Below are positions 19,310-30,024 of a DNA stretch of 56,852 bases, piece after piece. The notes beneath the pieces were generated by a model. That model made no database searches, was not told the DNA's origin, and worked only from the letters and a program-made list of their open reading frames with translations. Origin of the DNA: Allobosea sp. (GTDB lineage Bacteria > Pseudomonadota > Alphaproteobacteria > Rhizobiales > Beijerinckiaceae); NCBI RefSeq assembly GCF_017308075.1, contig NZ_JAFKFX010000048.1, positions 1-56,852 on the forward strand, in the 5' to 3' direction. Position 1 is the stretch's first letter; every line of letters begins with the position of its first letter. A program made the translations under genes and the position numbers.

Positions 19310-19942
19310 TCAGCCGGCCCTGATCACCGCGCGCATGCCGTCGATGACGAACTGCACCGCGAGTGCTGCGAGGATGACGCCGAGCAGGCGCGTCAGCACG
19401 ACATTGCCGGTGACCCCGAGCAGGCGCGCGATCGGTACGGCCAGCAGGAAGGTGGCAAGGCAGGAGAGGATGACGAGCCCGCAGATCACGGCGAGGGAGG
19501 TGAGCATCGCGATGTCGCCGCCGGCGCGGCCGGCCAGCAGCATGACCGCGGTGAGGGCGCCAGGGCCTGCCATCAGCGGGATCGCCAGCGGGAAGGCGGC
19601 GACATTGCGGATATGGTCCTGGGTGATCGCGGTCTCGGCCGTCGCCTGCTTGCGCTCGTTGCGGCGCTCGAACACCATCTCGAAGGAGATCCAGAACAGC
19701 AGCAGCCCGCCAGCGATGCGGAAGGCCGGCAGCGAGACGCCGAGGGCCTTCAACACGATGTCGCCGACCAGCCCGAAGAAGGCCAGGATGCCGAAGGCGA
19801 TCAGGCAGGCGCGCACCGCGACCTGGCGGCGCTCGTCATTGGTCATGCCGCGCGTCAGCGACAGGAAGATCGGCGCGAGCCCCGGCGGATCGAGCGTGAC
19901 CAGCAGCGTGACCAGGGCGGAAGTGAGATATTCGAGGAACAT
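19310..19942 (-). CDS. MarC-family integral membrane protein
   Basis: 210 residues with six hydrophobic segments and the family motifs TLDPPGLAPIFLSLTRGMT near the N-terminus and NVAAFPLAIPLMAGPGALTAVMLL in the middle. An inner-membrane protein of unknown function; the old link to multiple antibiotic resistance has not held for the family. It converges with the hydrolase gene (97 bases between stops) and is divergent from gyrA. The sequence is full length. Confidence 0.9.
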   Translation of the reverse strand: MFLEYLTSALVTLLVTLDPPGLAPIFLSLTRGMTNDERRQVAVRACLIAFGILAFFGLVGDIVLKALGVSLPAFRIAGGLLLFWISFEMVFERRNERKQATAETAITQDHIRNVAAFPLAIPLMAGPGALTAVMLLAGRAGGDIAMLTSLAVICGLVILSCLATFLLAVPIARLLGVTGNVVLTRLLGVILAALAVQFVIDGMRAVIRAG

Positions 19943-20153
19943 GCGGGGAGCTTACGCATGGCGCAATGCCGGCGTCACGCGCGAAACATGGCGAGATTGC
20001 GGTCCGGTTGCCGAACCGATTCAAGAATGGCGCGTAAGGCACTGAAAGATCAGAGGCTTATTTTCACCCGATCGAATCGTGTTTCGCTGGCCTCGAAGCG
20101 TGGAATCGGGTAGCCAGAAAGCTGAAAAACTGGGTTGAATCGGGGCTTTTCCC

Positions 20154-22955
20154 TTGAGCGAAGACAACGACGACAAGCGCGACGACGGCCCGCAGTTCGG
20201 CGGCGAGATCAAGCCGATCGCGATCACCGACGAGATGAAGAAGAGCTATCTCGATTACGCGATGAGCGTGATCGTGAGCCGCGCTCTGCCCGATGTCCGC
20301 GACGGCCTGAAGCCGGTGCACCGGCGCATCCTGTTCTCGATGCACGAGAACAAGAACCTGCCCGAGCGGCCCTACACCAAATGCGCCCGCATCGTCGGCG
20401 ACACGATGGGTAAATACCATCCGCACGGCAATCTCGCGGTCTATGACGCGCTGGTGCGCATGGCGCAGGACTTCTCGCTGCGCCTGCCGCTGATCGACGG
20501 CCAGGGCAATTTCGGCTCGATGGACGGCGACAGCCCGGCGGCCGATCGCTACACCGAGGCGAGGCTCGACAAGGCGGCGATGCCGCTGCTCGAGGATCTC
20601 GACCTCGACACGGTCAACTTCCAGCCGAACTATGACGGTAAGGAGCATGAGCCGACGGTCCTGCCGGCGCGCTATCCGAACCTGCTGGTCAATGGCGCCG
20701 GCGGCATCGCGGTCGGCATGGCGACGAACATCCCGCCGCATAATCTCGGCGAGGTCATCGACGCCTGTATCGCGCTGATCGACAATCCCGAAATCACGAT
20801 CGACGAGCTGATCGAGATCGTGCCCGGCCCGGATTTCCCGACCGGCGCCTCGATCATGGGCCGCAGCGGCATCCATTCGGCCTATCACACCGGCCGCGGC
20901 TCGATCGTGATGCGCTCGAAGACGCATATCGAGGAACTGCGCAAGGAGCGCGAGGCGATCGTCGTCACCGAGGTTCCCTATCAGGTGAACAAGGCCTCGA
21001 TGGTCGAGAAGATCGCCGATCTCGTCCGTGAGAAGCGGATCGAGGGCATCTCGGACCTGCGCGACGAGTCGAGCCGCGAGGGCGTGCGCGTCGTCATCGA
21101 GATCAAGCGCGACGCCGTCGCCGACGTGGTGCTGAACCAGCTCTACCGTTTCACGCCGCTGCAGACCTCGTTCGGCGCCAACATGGTGGCGCTGAATGGC
21201 GGGCGGCCGGAGGTGCTGAACCTCCGCGACTTCATCTCCGCCTTCGTCGAGTTCCGCGAAGAGGTCGTCTCGCGGCGCACGCGCTATCTGCTCAACAAGG
21301 CGCGCGAGCGCGCCCATGTGCTCTGCGGCCTTGCCACCGCCGTCGCCAATATCGACGAGGTCATCCGCCTGATCCGCACGGCGCCGACGCCGTCGGCGGC
21401 GCATGAGGCGTTGATGGCGCGCGACTGGCCGGCCGACGACATCGCGCCGCTGATCGCGCTGGTCGACGATCCGCGCCATCCGATGAATCCGGATGGCACC
21501 TACCGGCTCTCCGACGCGCAGGCCAAGGCGATCCTCGAGCTGCGCCTCGCCCGCCTGACCGCCCTCGGCCGCGACGAGATCGGCGACGAGCTCGAAAAGC
21601 TCGCCAAGGAGATCGCCGACTATCTCGACATCCTGCGCTCGCGCCAGCGCATCCAGGAGATCATCAAGACCGAGCTCTCCGAGGTGAAGGCCGCCTTCGC
21701 CACGCCGCGCCGGACCGAGATCATGGACTGGGGCTCGGATCTCGACGACGAGGACCTGATCGCCCGCGAGGACATGGTCGTCACGGTCAGCCATGCCGGC
21801 TACATCAAGCGCGTGCCGCTCTCGACCTATCGGGCGCAGAAGCGCGGCGGCAAGGGCCGCTCGGGCATGGCGACGCGCGAGGAGGATTTCGTCACCCGCC
21901 TGTTCGTTGCCGACACGCATACGCCGATCATCTTCTTCTCCTCGCTGGGCCAGGCCTATAAGGAGAAGGTCTGGCGCCTGCCGCTCTCGGCGCCGAATGC
22001 GCGCGGCAAGTTCCTCAACAACATGCTGCCGCTGGACAAGGACGAGCGCATCACCACGGTGATGCCGCTGCCGGAGGACGAGGAGAGCTGGAGCCGTCTC
22101 GACGTGATGTTCGCGACGAAGACCGGCAATGTCCGCCGCAACAAGCTCTCCGACTTCGTCCAGGTCAACCGCAACGGCAAGATCGCGATGAAGCTCGACG
22201 AGGGCGACGCCATCGTCGACGTGCAGATCTGCTCCGAGCATGACGACGTGCTGCTGACGACGGCGGAAGGCCAGTGCATCCGCTTCGCGGTGCCGGAGGT
22301 GCGGGTCTTCAAGGGCCGTGACTCGACCGGCGTGCGTGGCATCAACCTCGCCAAGGGCGACGAGGTGATCTCGCTCGCGATCCTGCACCATCTCGATGCG
22401 ACCGCCGATGAGCGTGCCGCCTATCTCAAGCTCGCTTCGGCGGCGCGCCGCGCCGTGACCGGCGATGGCGAGGAGGCGGCGGTGCCCGCGGCCGAGGCGG
22501 AGGAAGCTGCCGGCGATATCGAGCTCGGCCAGGAGAAATATGCCGAGATGGGCGCTTCCGAACAGTTCATCCTGACCGTTTCGGAAAACGGCTACGGCAA
22601 GCGCTCCTCGTCCTTCGAGTATCGGGTCACCGGACGCGGCGGAAAGGGCATCGTCGCCATGGTGGTGAACGAGCGCAATGGCCGGTTGGTCGGCTCCTTC
22701 CCGGTCGAGGATCGCGACGAGATCATGCTGATCTCCGATGGCGGCCAGACCATCCGCATGCCGGTGGAAGGCGACAAGCCGATTCGCATCGCCGGGCGCT
22801 CGACGCAGGGCGTCACCATCTTCAACACCGCCGAAGGCGAGAAGGTGGTCTCGGTCGAGCGCATCGGTGACAGCGGCGAGAGCGAAGGCGAGGGCGGCGC
22901 CGAAGCCGGTGATACCGGCGTGGCTGAGGGCGGGGAGCCCGGCGCCGAAGCCTGA
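20154..22955 (+). CDS. gyrA: DNA gyrase subunit A
   Basis: Catalytic breakage-reunion subunit of gyrase, which with GyrB introduces negative supercoils. Tyr133 in AADRYTEAR is the DNA-attacking tyrosine; the C-terminal beta-pinwheel carries the GyrA box QKRGGKG. An insert with acidic Glu/Ala-rich residues (~765-790) and an acidic C-terminal tail make it 933 aa, longer than E. coli (875). The quinolone region reads [17 protein letters not shown]: Leu94 and Asn93 match E. coli Ser83 and Asp82, while Asp98 (Asp87) is kept. The start is the TTG at 20154, since an in-frame stop (20136-20138) lies just upstream and no ATG fits. Confidence 0.97.
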   Translation: MSEDNDDKRDDGPQFGGEIKPIAITDEMKKSYLDYAMSVIVSRALPDVRDGLKPVHRRILFSMHENKNLPERPYTKCARIVGDTMGKYHPHGNLAVYDALVRMAQDFSLRLPLIDGQGNFGSMDGDSPAADRYTEARLDKAAMPLLEDLDLDTVNFQPNYDGKEHEPTVLPARYPNLLVNGAGGIAVGMATNIPPHNLGEVIDACIALIDNPEITIDELIEIVPGPDFPTGASIMGRSGIHSAYHTGRGSIVMRSKTHIEELRKEREAIVVTEVPYQVNKASMVEKIADLVREKRIEGISDLRDESSREGVRVVIEIKRDAVADVVLNQLYRFTPLQTSFGANMVALNGGRPEVLNLRDFISAFVEFREEVVSRRTRYLLNKARERAHVLCGLATAVANIDEVIRLIRTAPTPSAAHEALMARDWPADDIAPLIALVDDPRHPMNPDGTYRLSDAQAKAILELRLARLTALGRDEIGDELEKLAKEIADYLDILRSRQRIQEIIKTELSEVKAAFATPRRTEIMDWGSDLDDEDLIAREDMVVTVSHAGYIKRVPLSTYRAQKRGGKGRSGMATREEDFVTRLFVADTHTPIIFFSSLGQAYKEKVWRLPLSAPNARGKFLNNMLPLDKDERITTVMPLPEDEESWSRLDVMFATKTGNVRRNKLSDFVQVNRNGKIAMKLDEGDAIVDVQICSEHDDVLLTTAEGQCIRFAVPEVRVFKGRDSTGVRGINLAKGDEVISLAILHHLDATADERAAYLKLASAARRAVTGDGEEAAVPAAEAEEAAGDIELGQEKYAEMGASEQFILTVSENGYGKRSSSFEYRVTGRGGKGIVAMVVNERNGRLVGSFPVEDRDEIMLISDGGQTIRMPVEGDKPIRIAGRSTQGVTIFNTAEGEKVVSVERIGDSGESEGEGGAEAGDTGVAEGGEPGAEA

Positions 22956-22995
22956 ACCGGGACAGGACCGGGCCAAAATCGCGACAAGTCTGGGA

Positions 22996-23032
22996 CCGCC
23001 CCGCATCCTTCGATGCGGGGCGGTTTCTTTTT
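22996..23032 (+). terminator. Rho-independent terminator of gyrA
   Basis: A strong stem CCGCCCCGCAT (22996-23006) with ATGCGGGGCGG (23013-23023), a six-base loop, and TTTCTTTTT after it. It starts 41 bases past the gyrA stop. Confidence 0.9.
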
Positions 23033-23165
23033 GAGTTGCCTGCGGGCAGTTCGGCGGTTGCCGCGCAGCGGTGCGGAAAGGGCGAAATTCAGAAAACGGG
23101 AGGACGCACTCGCTGCTGCGATCCCCCTCCTCGGTGGCGGGTGGCGGTGGCGCTTTCGGGCGGCG

Positions 23166-24914
23166 TCAGCGCCCCAGAGGGGAGATCGAGCCCGTCGGGT
23201 GGAACGTGGCCTCGAAAGTCGGCGTGAACACCGCATCGTTGAACGGGCCGCGAATCTCGAGCGGCGTGCGGGCCGAGCCATTGGCCGCACTCAGCAGGCC
23301 GGTGAGTTCCAGCCAGCGGCGCCCGAGATCGGCGCTGCCGCTGAGCGACAGCGTGAAGCCCGGGCCGGTCATCTGTGCCTCGGTCAGGGTGAGGACGCCG
23401 CGGTTCGCCAGGGCGGCGAACTGGGCGATCTCGAAGCTGGTCTTGCCATGGCGCCATTCGCGTGCGGCCGGAGGCTTTTCGGTGCGGCGCAACAGCTCGG
23501 CGAAGGCGACCCCCTTGAACTCGCCCTGGCGCAGGCTCGCATTGGCACGGCCGGTCAGGGAGCCGACGACCTGCTCGAGGCTGTCGCCGGTACCGTCGAG
23601 CGCGATCTGGCCGGTGGCGAAGCCGGTCAGGCCGCCGAGCAGCTCGGGCAGGTCGGCACCAGCCTGGCCGAGGTTGACGCGGTCGAGCCCGGCCTGGAGC
23701 TTGACCTCGGCGCCTGACGGAACCGCGGTAGCCAGCAGCTTGGCACGCGCGACGCCGCCATAGGCGGAGGCGCGCAGGATCGCCGCCTCGAAGCGCCCCT
23801 TGCGGACCATGAGCTGCGCGGCGAGCTCGCCGAGCCGGGCCGAGCCGAGCCGGGCAGCATCGAGCGAGACGCGCAGATCGACGTCATGGGCCGTCCAGCT
23901 GTCGAATTCGAGCGGGGTCTCGCCCGGCTCGCCGGTTCCGGGCGGCTTCTGATAGCCACCCTGCCGGAACAGGCGCGCGAGATCGAAATCGGCACCGGCC
24001 AGCGTGCCCGACAGCACCCGCCGCGCGCCGCCGCCGTCAATCTTCAGCGCGCCCTCGAGCTGGTCGCCGTCGAGCTTGGCGATGACGTTGCTGAGCGAGA
24101 TGTTGTCGCCGGCGAGCTGCGCCTCGGCGGTGAGCTCCACCTGCCGGACCAGGGTGGCGATCCGGGGGCGCGGGCCGATCCAGGCGAGCGCATCGGGCAG
24201 CGAGCGGCTGGTGAACTCGACCTGACCGGTCGTCACGCCCTGCGCGGCGGTACGCGCGCCGTTGAGGCGGAAGCTCAACAGATTGGAAGAGACCGCCAGG
24301 GCGATCCGCGAGCGCTCGCCCGTCACCGGCCAGAGCAGATTGACCTTGGTGGGCTCGCCGCGCCAGGTGAAGCTGCCGGCGAAGGCGACGGGCTCGGCTT
24401 CCTCGCGTTCCTCGATGACGAGGTTGACGTCGCGCAAGGTGGTCAGGATCGTGTTCCCGGAGCGCGCCATCAGGCTGCCGGAGCTGATCACGAGCCGGGT
24501 TTCGCCCGTGAGGGCGGCGAGATAGGCGAGCGGCGGCGCGACCCAGTTACCGTAATTCTCAGGCTCACCGGGGACGGCGATGTCGATCTCGGGCCCGATC
24601 AGGTCGACGCGGTCGAAGTCGAGCTGGCCGCCGACCAGCGAGAGCAGGCGGGCGCGGGCGCGCAGCCTGAGCGCCGTCCCGGACAGGGTTCCGTCGGCCG
24701 CGCCGAAGCTGACTTCCGAGAGGCTGACGCGCGGCATCGGCAGAAAGGCGATCTCGGCGCGCTTCAGCGAGGTCACCTTCAGGCCGACGCGCTTCTCGAT
24801 ACCCGCGACGACATGCCGCTCGACCAGCGCCTGTGCCAGTCCCCAGGATTTCAACCCGAGCGCGACCAGGATCGCGACGGCCGCCAGGCCGAGAATGGAG
24901 TTGCGTCGTGACAT
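23166..24914 (-). CDS. AsmA-family envelope protein
   Basis: 582 residues. An N-terminal membrane anchor (SILGLAAVAILVALGLKSWGLA) is followed by the AsmA N-terminal strand pattern VERHVVAGIEKRVGLKVTSLKRAEIAFLPMPRVSLSEVSFG. The C-terminal AsmA_2 region (residues ~430-560) has LTGFATGQIALDGTGDSLEQVVGSLTGRANASLRQGEFKGV. These proteins are built of repeating beta-strands, lie in the periplasm, and are linked to lipid transport between membranes and outer-membrane assembly. ATG 24914 (MSRRNSILG) is chosen because the anchor follows directly; the frame is open to 25091 but without protein-like content. It converges with gyrA. Confidence 0.85.
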   Translation of the reverse strand: MSRRNSILGLAAVAILVALGLKSWGLAQALVERHVVAGIEKRVGLKVTSLKRAEIAFLPMPRVSLSEVSFGAADGTLSGTALRLRARARLLSLVGGQLDFDRVDLIGPEIDIAVPGEPENYGNWVAPPLAYLAALTGETRLVISSGSLMARSGNTILTTLRDVNLVIEEREEAEPVAFAGSFTWRGEPTKVNLLWPVTGERSRIALAVSSNLLSFRLNGARTAAQGVTTGQVEFTSRSLPDALAWIGPRPRIATLVRQVELTAEAQLAGDNISLSNVIAKLDGDQLEGALKIDGGGARRVLSGTLAGADFDLARLFRQGGYQKPPGTGEPGETPLEFDSWTAHDVDLRVSLDAARLGSARLGELAAQLMVRKGRFEAAILRASAYGGVARAKLLATAVPSGAEVKLQAGLDRVNLGQAGADLPELLGGLTGFATGQIALDGTGDSLEQVVGSLTGRANASLRQGEFKGVAFAELLRRTEKPPAAREWRHGKTSFEIAQFAALANRGVLTLTEAQMTGPGFTLSLSGSADLGRRWLELTGLLSAANGSARTPLEIRGPFNDAVFTPTFEATFHPTGSISPLGR

Positions 24915-25062
24915 GGGCCTCGATCTGCACTGCGGCTGCCGTTTCGGGCCACGGTGCGCGGGGATAATCGCAAGCGAATCGGCGTCGAACGGGCCGTAAC
25001 GGCGCTCGCGCGGCAACGGGTTTATTCCGACCGCTCGGGAATGTCGAGTTGCCGGCCCGGAA

Positions 25063-26757
25063 TCAGCTTCCCGCGGCCAGCTTCTCGCCATTGCCGGCGC
25101 GCGCCAGCATGATCGCGGGGTAGATGCCGATCAGCACGATCAGGAGCGCCGCCAACGCGCCATCCTCGAAGACGCCGCGCGAGGCGTGACCGTAGACCTG
25201 GGTCGCCAGCGTTTCGAAGTTGAGCGGCCGCAGGAGCAGCGTCATCGGCAGCTCCTTCATGCAGTCGACGAAGACCAGGAGCGCTGCTGCGGCGATCGCC
25301 GGACGGGTCAGAGGCCAGTGCAGTCGGCGCAGCAATTCGCGCCGTCCGGCGCCGAGAGAGCGGGCGGCATCGTCGATACGCGGCGAGATGCGGGCGAGCC
25401 CGCTTTGCGTGCCCGCCAGCGCGATCGACAGGAAGCGGACGAGATAGGCGATCACCAGCGCCGCGCCGGAGCCGAGCAGGAGCAGGCCGGGGCTGGCGCC
25501 GAAAACGGCCCGGCTGGCATCGGCGACGAGATTGTCGAAGGCGGCGAGGGGGACGAGCAGGCCGAGCGCCAGCACGGTTCCGGGCAGGGCGTAGCCGAGC
25601 GAGGCCAGCCTGGCGACAGCCGGAAGCCAGGGCTCGCGCCCGAGCCTGACCGCGGCCGCGACGCCGACCCCGACGGCGACGACGATGGCCGTCGCGGCGG
25701 CCGAGATCGCGAGCGTGTTGGCGAGCGAGCGCAACATCGCCGCATCAGCCTGGGCGATCAGGTCGCGCCGCAGGAATTCGCCGAAGAGAAAGGCGAGGGG
25801 CAGGATCGCGCCGAGCAGAACCGGCAGCGCGCAGGCCGCGCTCGCCGCCCAGGCGGCGCCGCGCGGCAACGGGCTGCGGCCGACCGGTCGCAGGCGCTTC
25901 ACCGGCAGGGAGAAGCGCCTGGCGCCGCGGCTTTGCATCTCGACCAGGATCAGCCCGACGACGACGAGCAGCATGACGCAGGCGATCTGCGCGGCGCCGG
26001 GCAGCGACGAGCGGTTGAGCCAGGTCGTGTAGACCGAGAGCGTCAGCGAGCGGACGCCGAGATATTCGCTGGCACCGATATCGTTGAGGGTTTCGAGCAG
26101 AGCGAGGGTAAGCCCCGCGGCCAGGGCCGGGCGGGCCATGGGCAGGGCGACGCGCCGGAACAGCGTCCAGCGCGAGGCGCCGAGGGTACGTGCCGATTCG
26201 ACGATGGCGGCACTCTGCATGCCGAACAGCGCCCGGACGCTGAGATAGACGTAAGGGTAGAGCACGAGGCCGAGGATCAGGATCGCGCCGGTGAGGTTGC
26301 GCGGGTCCGGGAACCAGTAGTCGCGCAGCGAGCGGTAGCCTGTCAGCGCCCGGAAGAGGCTCTGCAGCGGGCCCTGGAAGCCGAGAATTTCGACGTAGAC
26401 ATAGGCGGTGATGTAGGTCGGCATCGCCAGCGGCAGCACCAGCAGCCATTCCAGGTTCTTCCGTCCGGGGAATTCATGCTGGGTCACGAGCCAAGCGGTG
26501 CCGACGCCGACAATGCCGCAAAAGACGGCGACGCCGGCGAGCAGCAGCAAGGTGTCGCCGAGAGCCGCCGGCAGGACATTGGCGGTCAGATGCGGCCAGA
26601 CCGCCAGGGCCTCGCGCGACAGGGCGGTGAGGCCGAGCGAGAGAACCGGCAGAGCGACCAGCGCCGCAGCGAGCGCGGCGAGCAGGGCAAGACGCGTCGA
26701 CGGCCGCCACAGATGTGACGGCCGTCCATTGGCGGGGCTGATGACAGCCTGACTCAA
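25063..26757 (-). CDS. fbpB: Ferric iron ABC transporter permease (FbpB/SfuB-like)
   Basis: An inner-membrane permease of double length (564 aa) with two repeated six-helix halves. Each half carries an EAA-type loop: ESARTLGASRWTLFRRVALPMARPALAAG (~225-255) and DDAARSLGAGRRELLRRLHWPLTRPAIAA (~480-510), the layout of FbpB/SfuB iron permeases. The start is the TTG at 26757 (MSQAVISPANG), overlapping the stop of the binding-protein gene (TTGA). The open frame continues to 27141 only as a shadow of that gene. No ATPase (fbpC) follows; downstream is the AsmA gene. Confidence 0.88.
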   Translation of the reverse strand: MSQAVISPANGRPSHLWRPSTRLALLAALAAALVALPVLSLGLTALSREALAVWPHLTANVLPAALGDTLLLLAGVAVFCGIVGVGTAWLVTQHEFPGRKNLEWLLVLPLAMPTYITAYVYVEILGFQGPLQSLFRALTGYRSLRDYWFPDPRNLTGAILILGLVLYPYVYLSVRALFGMQSAAIVESARTLGASRWTLFRRVALPMARPALAAGLTLALLETLNDIGASEYLGVRSLTLSVYTTWLNRSSLPGAAQIACVMLLVVVGLILVEMQSRGARRFSLPVKRLRPVGRSPLPRGAAWAASAACALPVLLGAILPLAFLFGEFLRRDLIAQADAAMLRSLANTLAISAAATAIVVAVGVGVAAAVRLGREPWLPAVARLASLGYALPGTVLALGLLVPLAAFDNLVADASRAVFGASPGLLLLGSGAALVIAYLVRFLSIALAGTQSGLARISPRIDDAARSLGAGRRELLRRLHWPLTRPAIAAAALLVFVDCMKELPMTLLLRPLNFETLATQVYGHASRGVFEDGALAALLIVLIGIYPAIMLARAGNGEKLAAGS

Positions 26758-27767
26758 TTGTCGAAGCCGACCTTGTCGACCAGTTCGGAAGCAGCCTTGC
26801 GGTTCTTGGCGATGTCGCCGAGCGGAGTCGTGTCGGGCGTCAGGGCGCCGAGCAGCTTGACCGAGGCGGCTTCCTTGACGTCGGCATTGACCGGGTACTC
26901 GAAATTGCCGTCGGCATAGAGATGCTGGGCCTTCTCGCCGAGCATGTACTCGACCAGCTTGACCGCGTTCTCCTTGTTCGGCGCATTCTTGGCGATCGCC
27001 GCGGCCGAGACGTTCACATGGGTGCCGCCGCCGGCGAAGCTGCTCTTCAGCGGCTTGATCGCCTCGTACCAGCCCTTCTGCTCGTTCTTCGCCTGGCTCA
27101 TCAGTCCGATATAGTAGGTGTTGATGATGGCGATGTCGCACTGGCCGGAGAGAATGTCACGCGCGACGTCGCGGTCGCCGCCGCCGGGCTTGCGGGCGAC
27201 ATTGGCCTTCAGGGCCTTGAGATAGGCCTCGGTCTTCTCGGCGCCGTTGCGGGCGAGATAGGCCGCGAAGAAGGCGTTGTTGTAGGGGTGCTGGCCGGCA
27301 CGGATGCAGAACTTGCCCTTCCACTTGGGATCGGCGAGCTCCTCATAGGTGATCGCATCCTGCTTCACCCGGTCCTTCGAGGCGACGACGATGCGGGCGC
27401 GCTGGGTCAGCGTGACCCAGTTGTTGCCGGGGCCGCGCAGCGCGGCCGGCGCGGTCTTGTCGACGAGCGCCGACTGGATCGGCTGGGTGATGCCGGCATC
27501 AGCGGCTTCGTTGATCTGGCCGACATCGACCAGCAGCATCACGTCGGCCGGGCTGTTGGCGCCCTCGGCCTTGATGCGCTCCTGCAGACCGTCCTTCAGG
27601 AAGACGGCGTTGACCTTGATGCCGGTATCCTTGGTGAAGGCCTCGATCACCGGGTTGAGCAGGGCCGGCTCGCGCGTGGTGTAGAGGTTGACGCTCTGTG
27701 CGAAAGCCGGGCCGGCGAGCAGGCAGGAAGTCAGCGCTGCGGCATAGAGGCGGGACTTTACGGACAT
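26754..27767 (-). CDS. fbpA: Ferric iron ABC transporter, periplasmic binding protein (FbpA-like)
   Basis: 337 residues: signal peptide MSVKSRLYAAALTSCLLAGPAFAQ, then SVNLYTTREPALLNPVIEAFTKDTGIKVNAVFLKDG and the paired tyrosines in AIINTYYIGLMSQ that coordinate Fe(III) in the FbpA/FutA class. It captures ferric iron in the periplasm and hands it to the permease encoded next, with which it overlaps by four bases. AGGAGTG lies just before the ATG. The upstream region is AT-rich with TTCTAA-like half sites, fitting iron control. Confidence 0.92.
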   Translation of the reverse strand: MSVKSRLYAAALTSCLLAGPAFAQSVNLYTTREPALLNPVIEAFTKDTGIKVNAVFLKDGLQERIKAEGANSPADVMLLVDVGQINEAADAGITQPIQSALVDKTAPAALRGPGNNWVTLTQRARIVVASKDRVKQDAITYEELADPKWKGKFCIRAGQHPYNNAFFAAYLARNGAEKTEAYLKALKANVARKPGGGDRDVARDILSGQCDIAIINTYYIGLMSQAKNEQKGWYEAIKPLKSSFAGGGTHVNVSAAAIAKNAPNKENAVKLVEYMLGEKAQHLYADGNFEYPVNADVKEAASVKLLGALTPDTTPLGDIAKNRKAASELVDKVGFDN

Positions 27768-28293
27768 GCTTCACTCCTAGTGCGGGCCCGAATGGCCTCG
27801 GGCGTCGGCTATGCAGGTAGAGCGCCATCCGTTGACGGTCAAGGAAATATGTAGCTTTATCAATGGGTTATATCGATTCTAAACTGGCTTCATTTTGGAT
27901 TAATTCTAATAATTAGGCTGAGGAGCCGGCGTGGCCGGACTGCCGCGGCGGTGAAATGCCGCCACCCTTGGGATGCTTCGGTGCATGCAAGAAGACGGCG
28001 CTGTAAACATTGCGCCAGTCGTTAAAATTCGTGACATTTCTACAACAATTGATCGGATTGCAGCGGCGGCAAAGCTGAGCGCGGCAATTGCCGCGATGCC
28101 GCCACAAAGCGCTCCCAGCAAATGAACCTGCCAATTCGTCGCGGTATGGAAGATTTGAGATTGATTTTCCGGGTTTCCGGAAAGGATTTCAGGCTTCCTG
28201 CAGGCGGAGGGGGTGGCGTTGCGTCCCGCGATGGCCGCGTGGCACATCGGGTCGCGCAGAAGGCGCGGCTTGCGGTCAGGAAGACAGAGTACG
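27768..28293. promoter_or_regulatory. AT-rich divergent control region between fbpA and ilvD
   Basis: 526 bases without a convincing gene. The part next to fbpA (27841-27915) is strikingly AT-rich for this genome and holds two TTCTAA-type half sites (27877-27882 and 27904-27909), similar to halves of the Irr iron-control element, and likely the fbpA promoter. Neither is a full palindrome. A minus-strand open frame (28247 to 27906) with one hydrophobic stretch is possible but unsupported. AGGAAG at 28277-28282 serves ilvD. Confidence 0.35.
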
Positions 28294-30024
28294 ATGGACG
28301 GACGCGTTTTCGATAAGTCTAAGCTCCCCAGCCGGCATGTCAGCGTCGGCCCGGCCCGCGCTCCGCACCGTTCCTATTATTACGCCATGGGCATGACCGC
28401 GCGGCAGATCGCGCAGCCCTTTGTCGGCGTCGCCTCCTGCTGGAACGAGGCCGCGCCCTGCAACATCGCGCTGATGCGCCAGGCCCAGGCTGTCAAGAAG
28501 GGCGTCGCCTCGGCCAGCGGCACGCCTCGCGAATTCTGCACCATCACGGTCACCGACGGCATCGCCATGGGCCATCAGGGCATGAAGTCCTCGCTGGCCT
28601 CGCGCGAGGTCATCGCCGACTCGGTCGAGCTCACCATGCGCGGCCATTGCTATGACGCGCTCGTCGGGCTCGCCGGCTGCGACAAGTCGCTGCCGGGCAT
28701 GATGATGGCGATGGTGCGCCTCAACGTGCCCTCGATCTTCATCTATGGCGGCTCGATCCTGCCCGGCAGCTTCAAGGGCAAGCCGGTGACGATCCAGGAC
28801 GTGTTCGAGGCCGTCGGCAAGCATTCGGTCGGCGCCATGTCGGACGAGGATCTCAAGGAGTTGGAGGAGGTGGCCTGCCCGTCCTCCGGCTCCTGCGGCG
28901 CCCAGTTCACCGCCAACACCATGGCGACGGTCGCCGAGGCGATCGGCTTGGCGCTGCCCTATAGCTGCGGCGCGCCGGCGCCCTACGACGTCCGCGACAC
29001 CTTCTGCTACACCGCCGGCGAGATGGTGATGGAGCTGATCGTCCGGAACATCCGGCCGCGCGACATCGTCACCCGCAAGGCGCTCGAAAATGCCGCCATG
29101 GTCGTCGCGGCCTCCGGCGGCTCGACCAATGGCGCGCTCCATCTGCCGGCGATCGCGCATGAATGCGGCATCGATTTCGATCTCTTCGCCGTGGCCGAGA
29201 TCTTCAAGAAGACGCCCTACATCGCCGATCTGAAGCCGGGCGGGAAATATGTCGCCAAGGACATGTTCGAGGTCGGCGGCATTCCGCTGCTGATGAAGAC
29301 CCTGCTCGACCACGGCTATCTGCATGGCGACTGCATGACGGTCACCGGCCGCACCATCGCCGAAAACCTCGCCTCGGTGAAATGGAATGACGAGCAGGAC
29401 GTGATCCGTCCGGCCAACAAGCCGCTTTCCGACAATGGCGGAGTCGTCGGCCTGGTCGGCAATCTCGCGCCCGAAGGTGCGATCGTGAAGATCGCCGGCA
29501 TGCCGGCCGAGAGCCTGGTCTTCAACGGCCCGGCGCGCTGCTTTGACTGCGAGGAGGACGCGTTCAAATGCGTCGCCAACCGCGAATACAAGGTCGGTGA
29601 CGTGCTGGTGATCCGCTATGAGGGCCCCAAGGGCGGCCCCGGCATGCGCGAAATGCTGGCGACGACCGCGGCGCTCTACGGCCAGGGCATGGGCGACAAG
29701 GTCGCGCTGATCACCGACGGGCGATTCTCGGGCGCGACGCGCGGTTTCTGCGTCGGCCATGTCGGCCCGGAGGCGGCTGTCGGCGGGCCGATCGGCCTGA
29801 TCCGCGACGGCGACATCATCGAGCTCGACGCCATCACAGGAAAGCTCGCAGTCCGCCTTTCTGATGCCGAACTTGAGGAGCGTCGTAAGGCCTGGAAGCC
29901 GCGCGGGACCGACTACAACTCCGGCGCGCTCTGGAAATACGCGCAGACCGTCGGCTCCGCCAAGGGAGGGGCCGTCACCCACCCCGGAGGGGCGGCCGAG
30001 ACCCATTGCTATGCGGATATCTGA
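28294..30024 (+). CDS. ilvD: Dihydroxy-acid dehydratase
   Basis: Dehydrates dihydroxyisovalerate and dihydroxymethylvalerate in branched-chain amino-acid synthesis. Fe-S ligands and the metal site are visible: Cys56 in NEAAPCN, Cys129 in AGCDKSLPG, and the Cys of [15 protein letters not shown], plus [20 protein letters not shown] near the C-terminus, which carries the catalytic serine. The three-cysteine pattern fits the [2Fe-2S] plant/bacterial branch. Length 576 aa. The ATG at 28294 ([13 protein letters not shown]) has AGGAAG upstream; an open frame from 28213 adds only Arg-rich residues. It overlaps the next gene by 14 bases. Confidence 0.95.
   Translation: MDGRVFDKSKLPSRHVSVGPARAPHRSYYYAMGMTARQIAQPFVGVASCWNEAAPCNIALMRQAQAVKKGVASASGTPREFCTITVTDGIAMGHQGMKSSLASREVIADSVELTMRGHCYDALVGLAGCDKSLPGMMMAMVRLNVPSIFIYGGSILPGSFKGKPVTIQDVFEAVGKHSVGAMSDEDLKELEEVACPSSGSCGAQFTANTMATVAEAIGLALPYSCGAPAPYDVRDTFCYTAGEMVMELIVRNIRPRDIVTRKALENAAMVVAASGGSTNGALHLPAIAHECGIDFDLFAVAEIFKKTPYIADLKPGGKYVAKDMFEVGGIPLLMKTLLDHGYLHGDCMTVTGRTIAENLASVKWNDEQDVIRPANKPLSDNGGVVGLVGNLAPEGAIVKIAGMPAESLVFNGPARCFDCEEDAFKCVANREYKVGDVLVIRYEGPKGGPGMREMLATTAALYGQGMGDKVALITDGRFSGATRGFCVGHVGPEAAVGGPIGLIRDGDIIELDAITGKLAVRLSDAELEERRKAWKPRGTDYNSGALWKYAQTVGSAKGGAVTHPGGAAETHCYADI

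Noticed and set aside
20064-23006. 980-codon open frame antisense to gyrA
   Set aside because: Shadow of gyrA; no motif, no ribosome site, and it would overlap the whole gyrA gene.
27906-28247. Minus-strand 113-codon open frame before fbpA
   Set aside because: One hydrophobic stretch but no ribosome site or family, and it spans what looks like the fbpA control region. Kept only as a remark.
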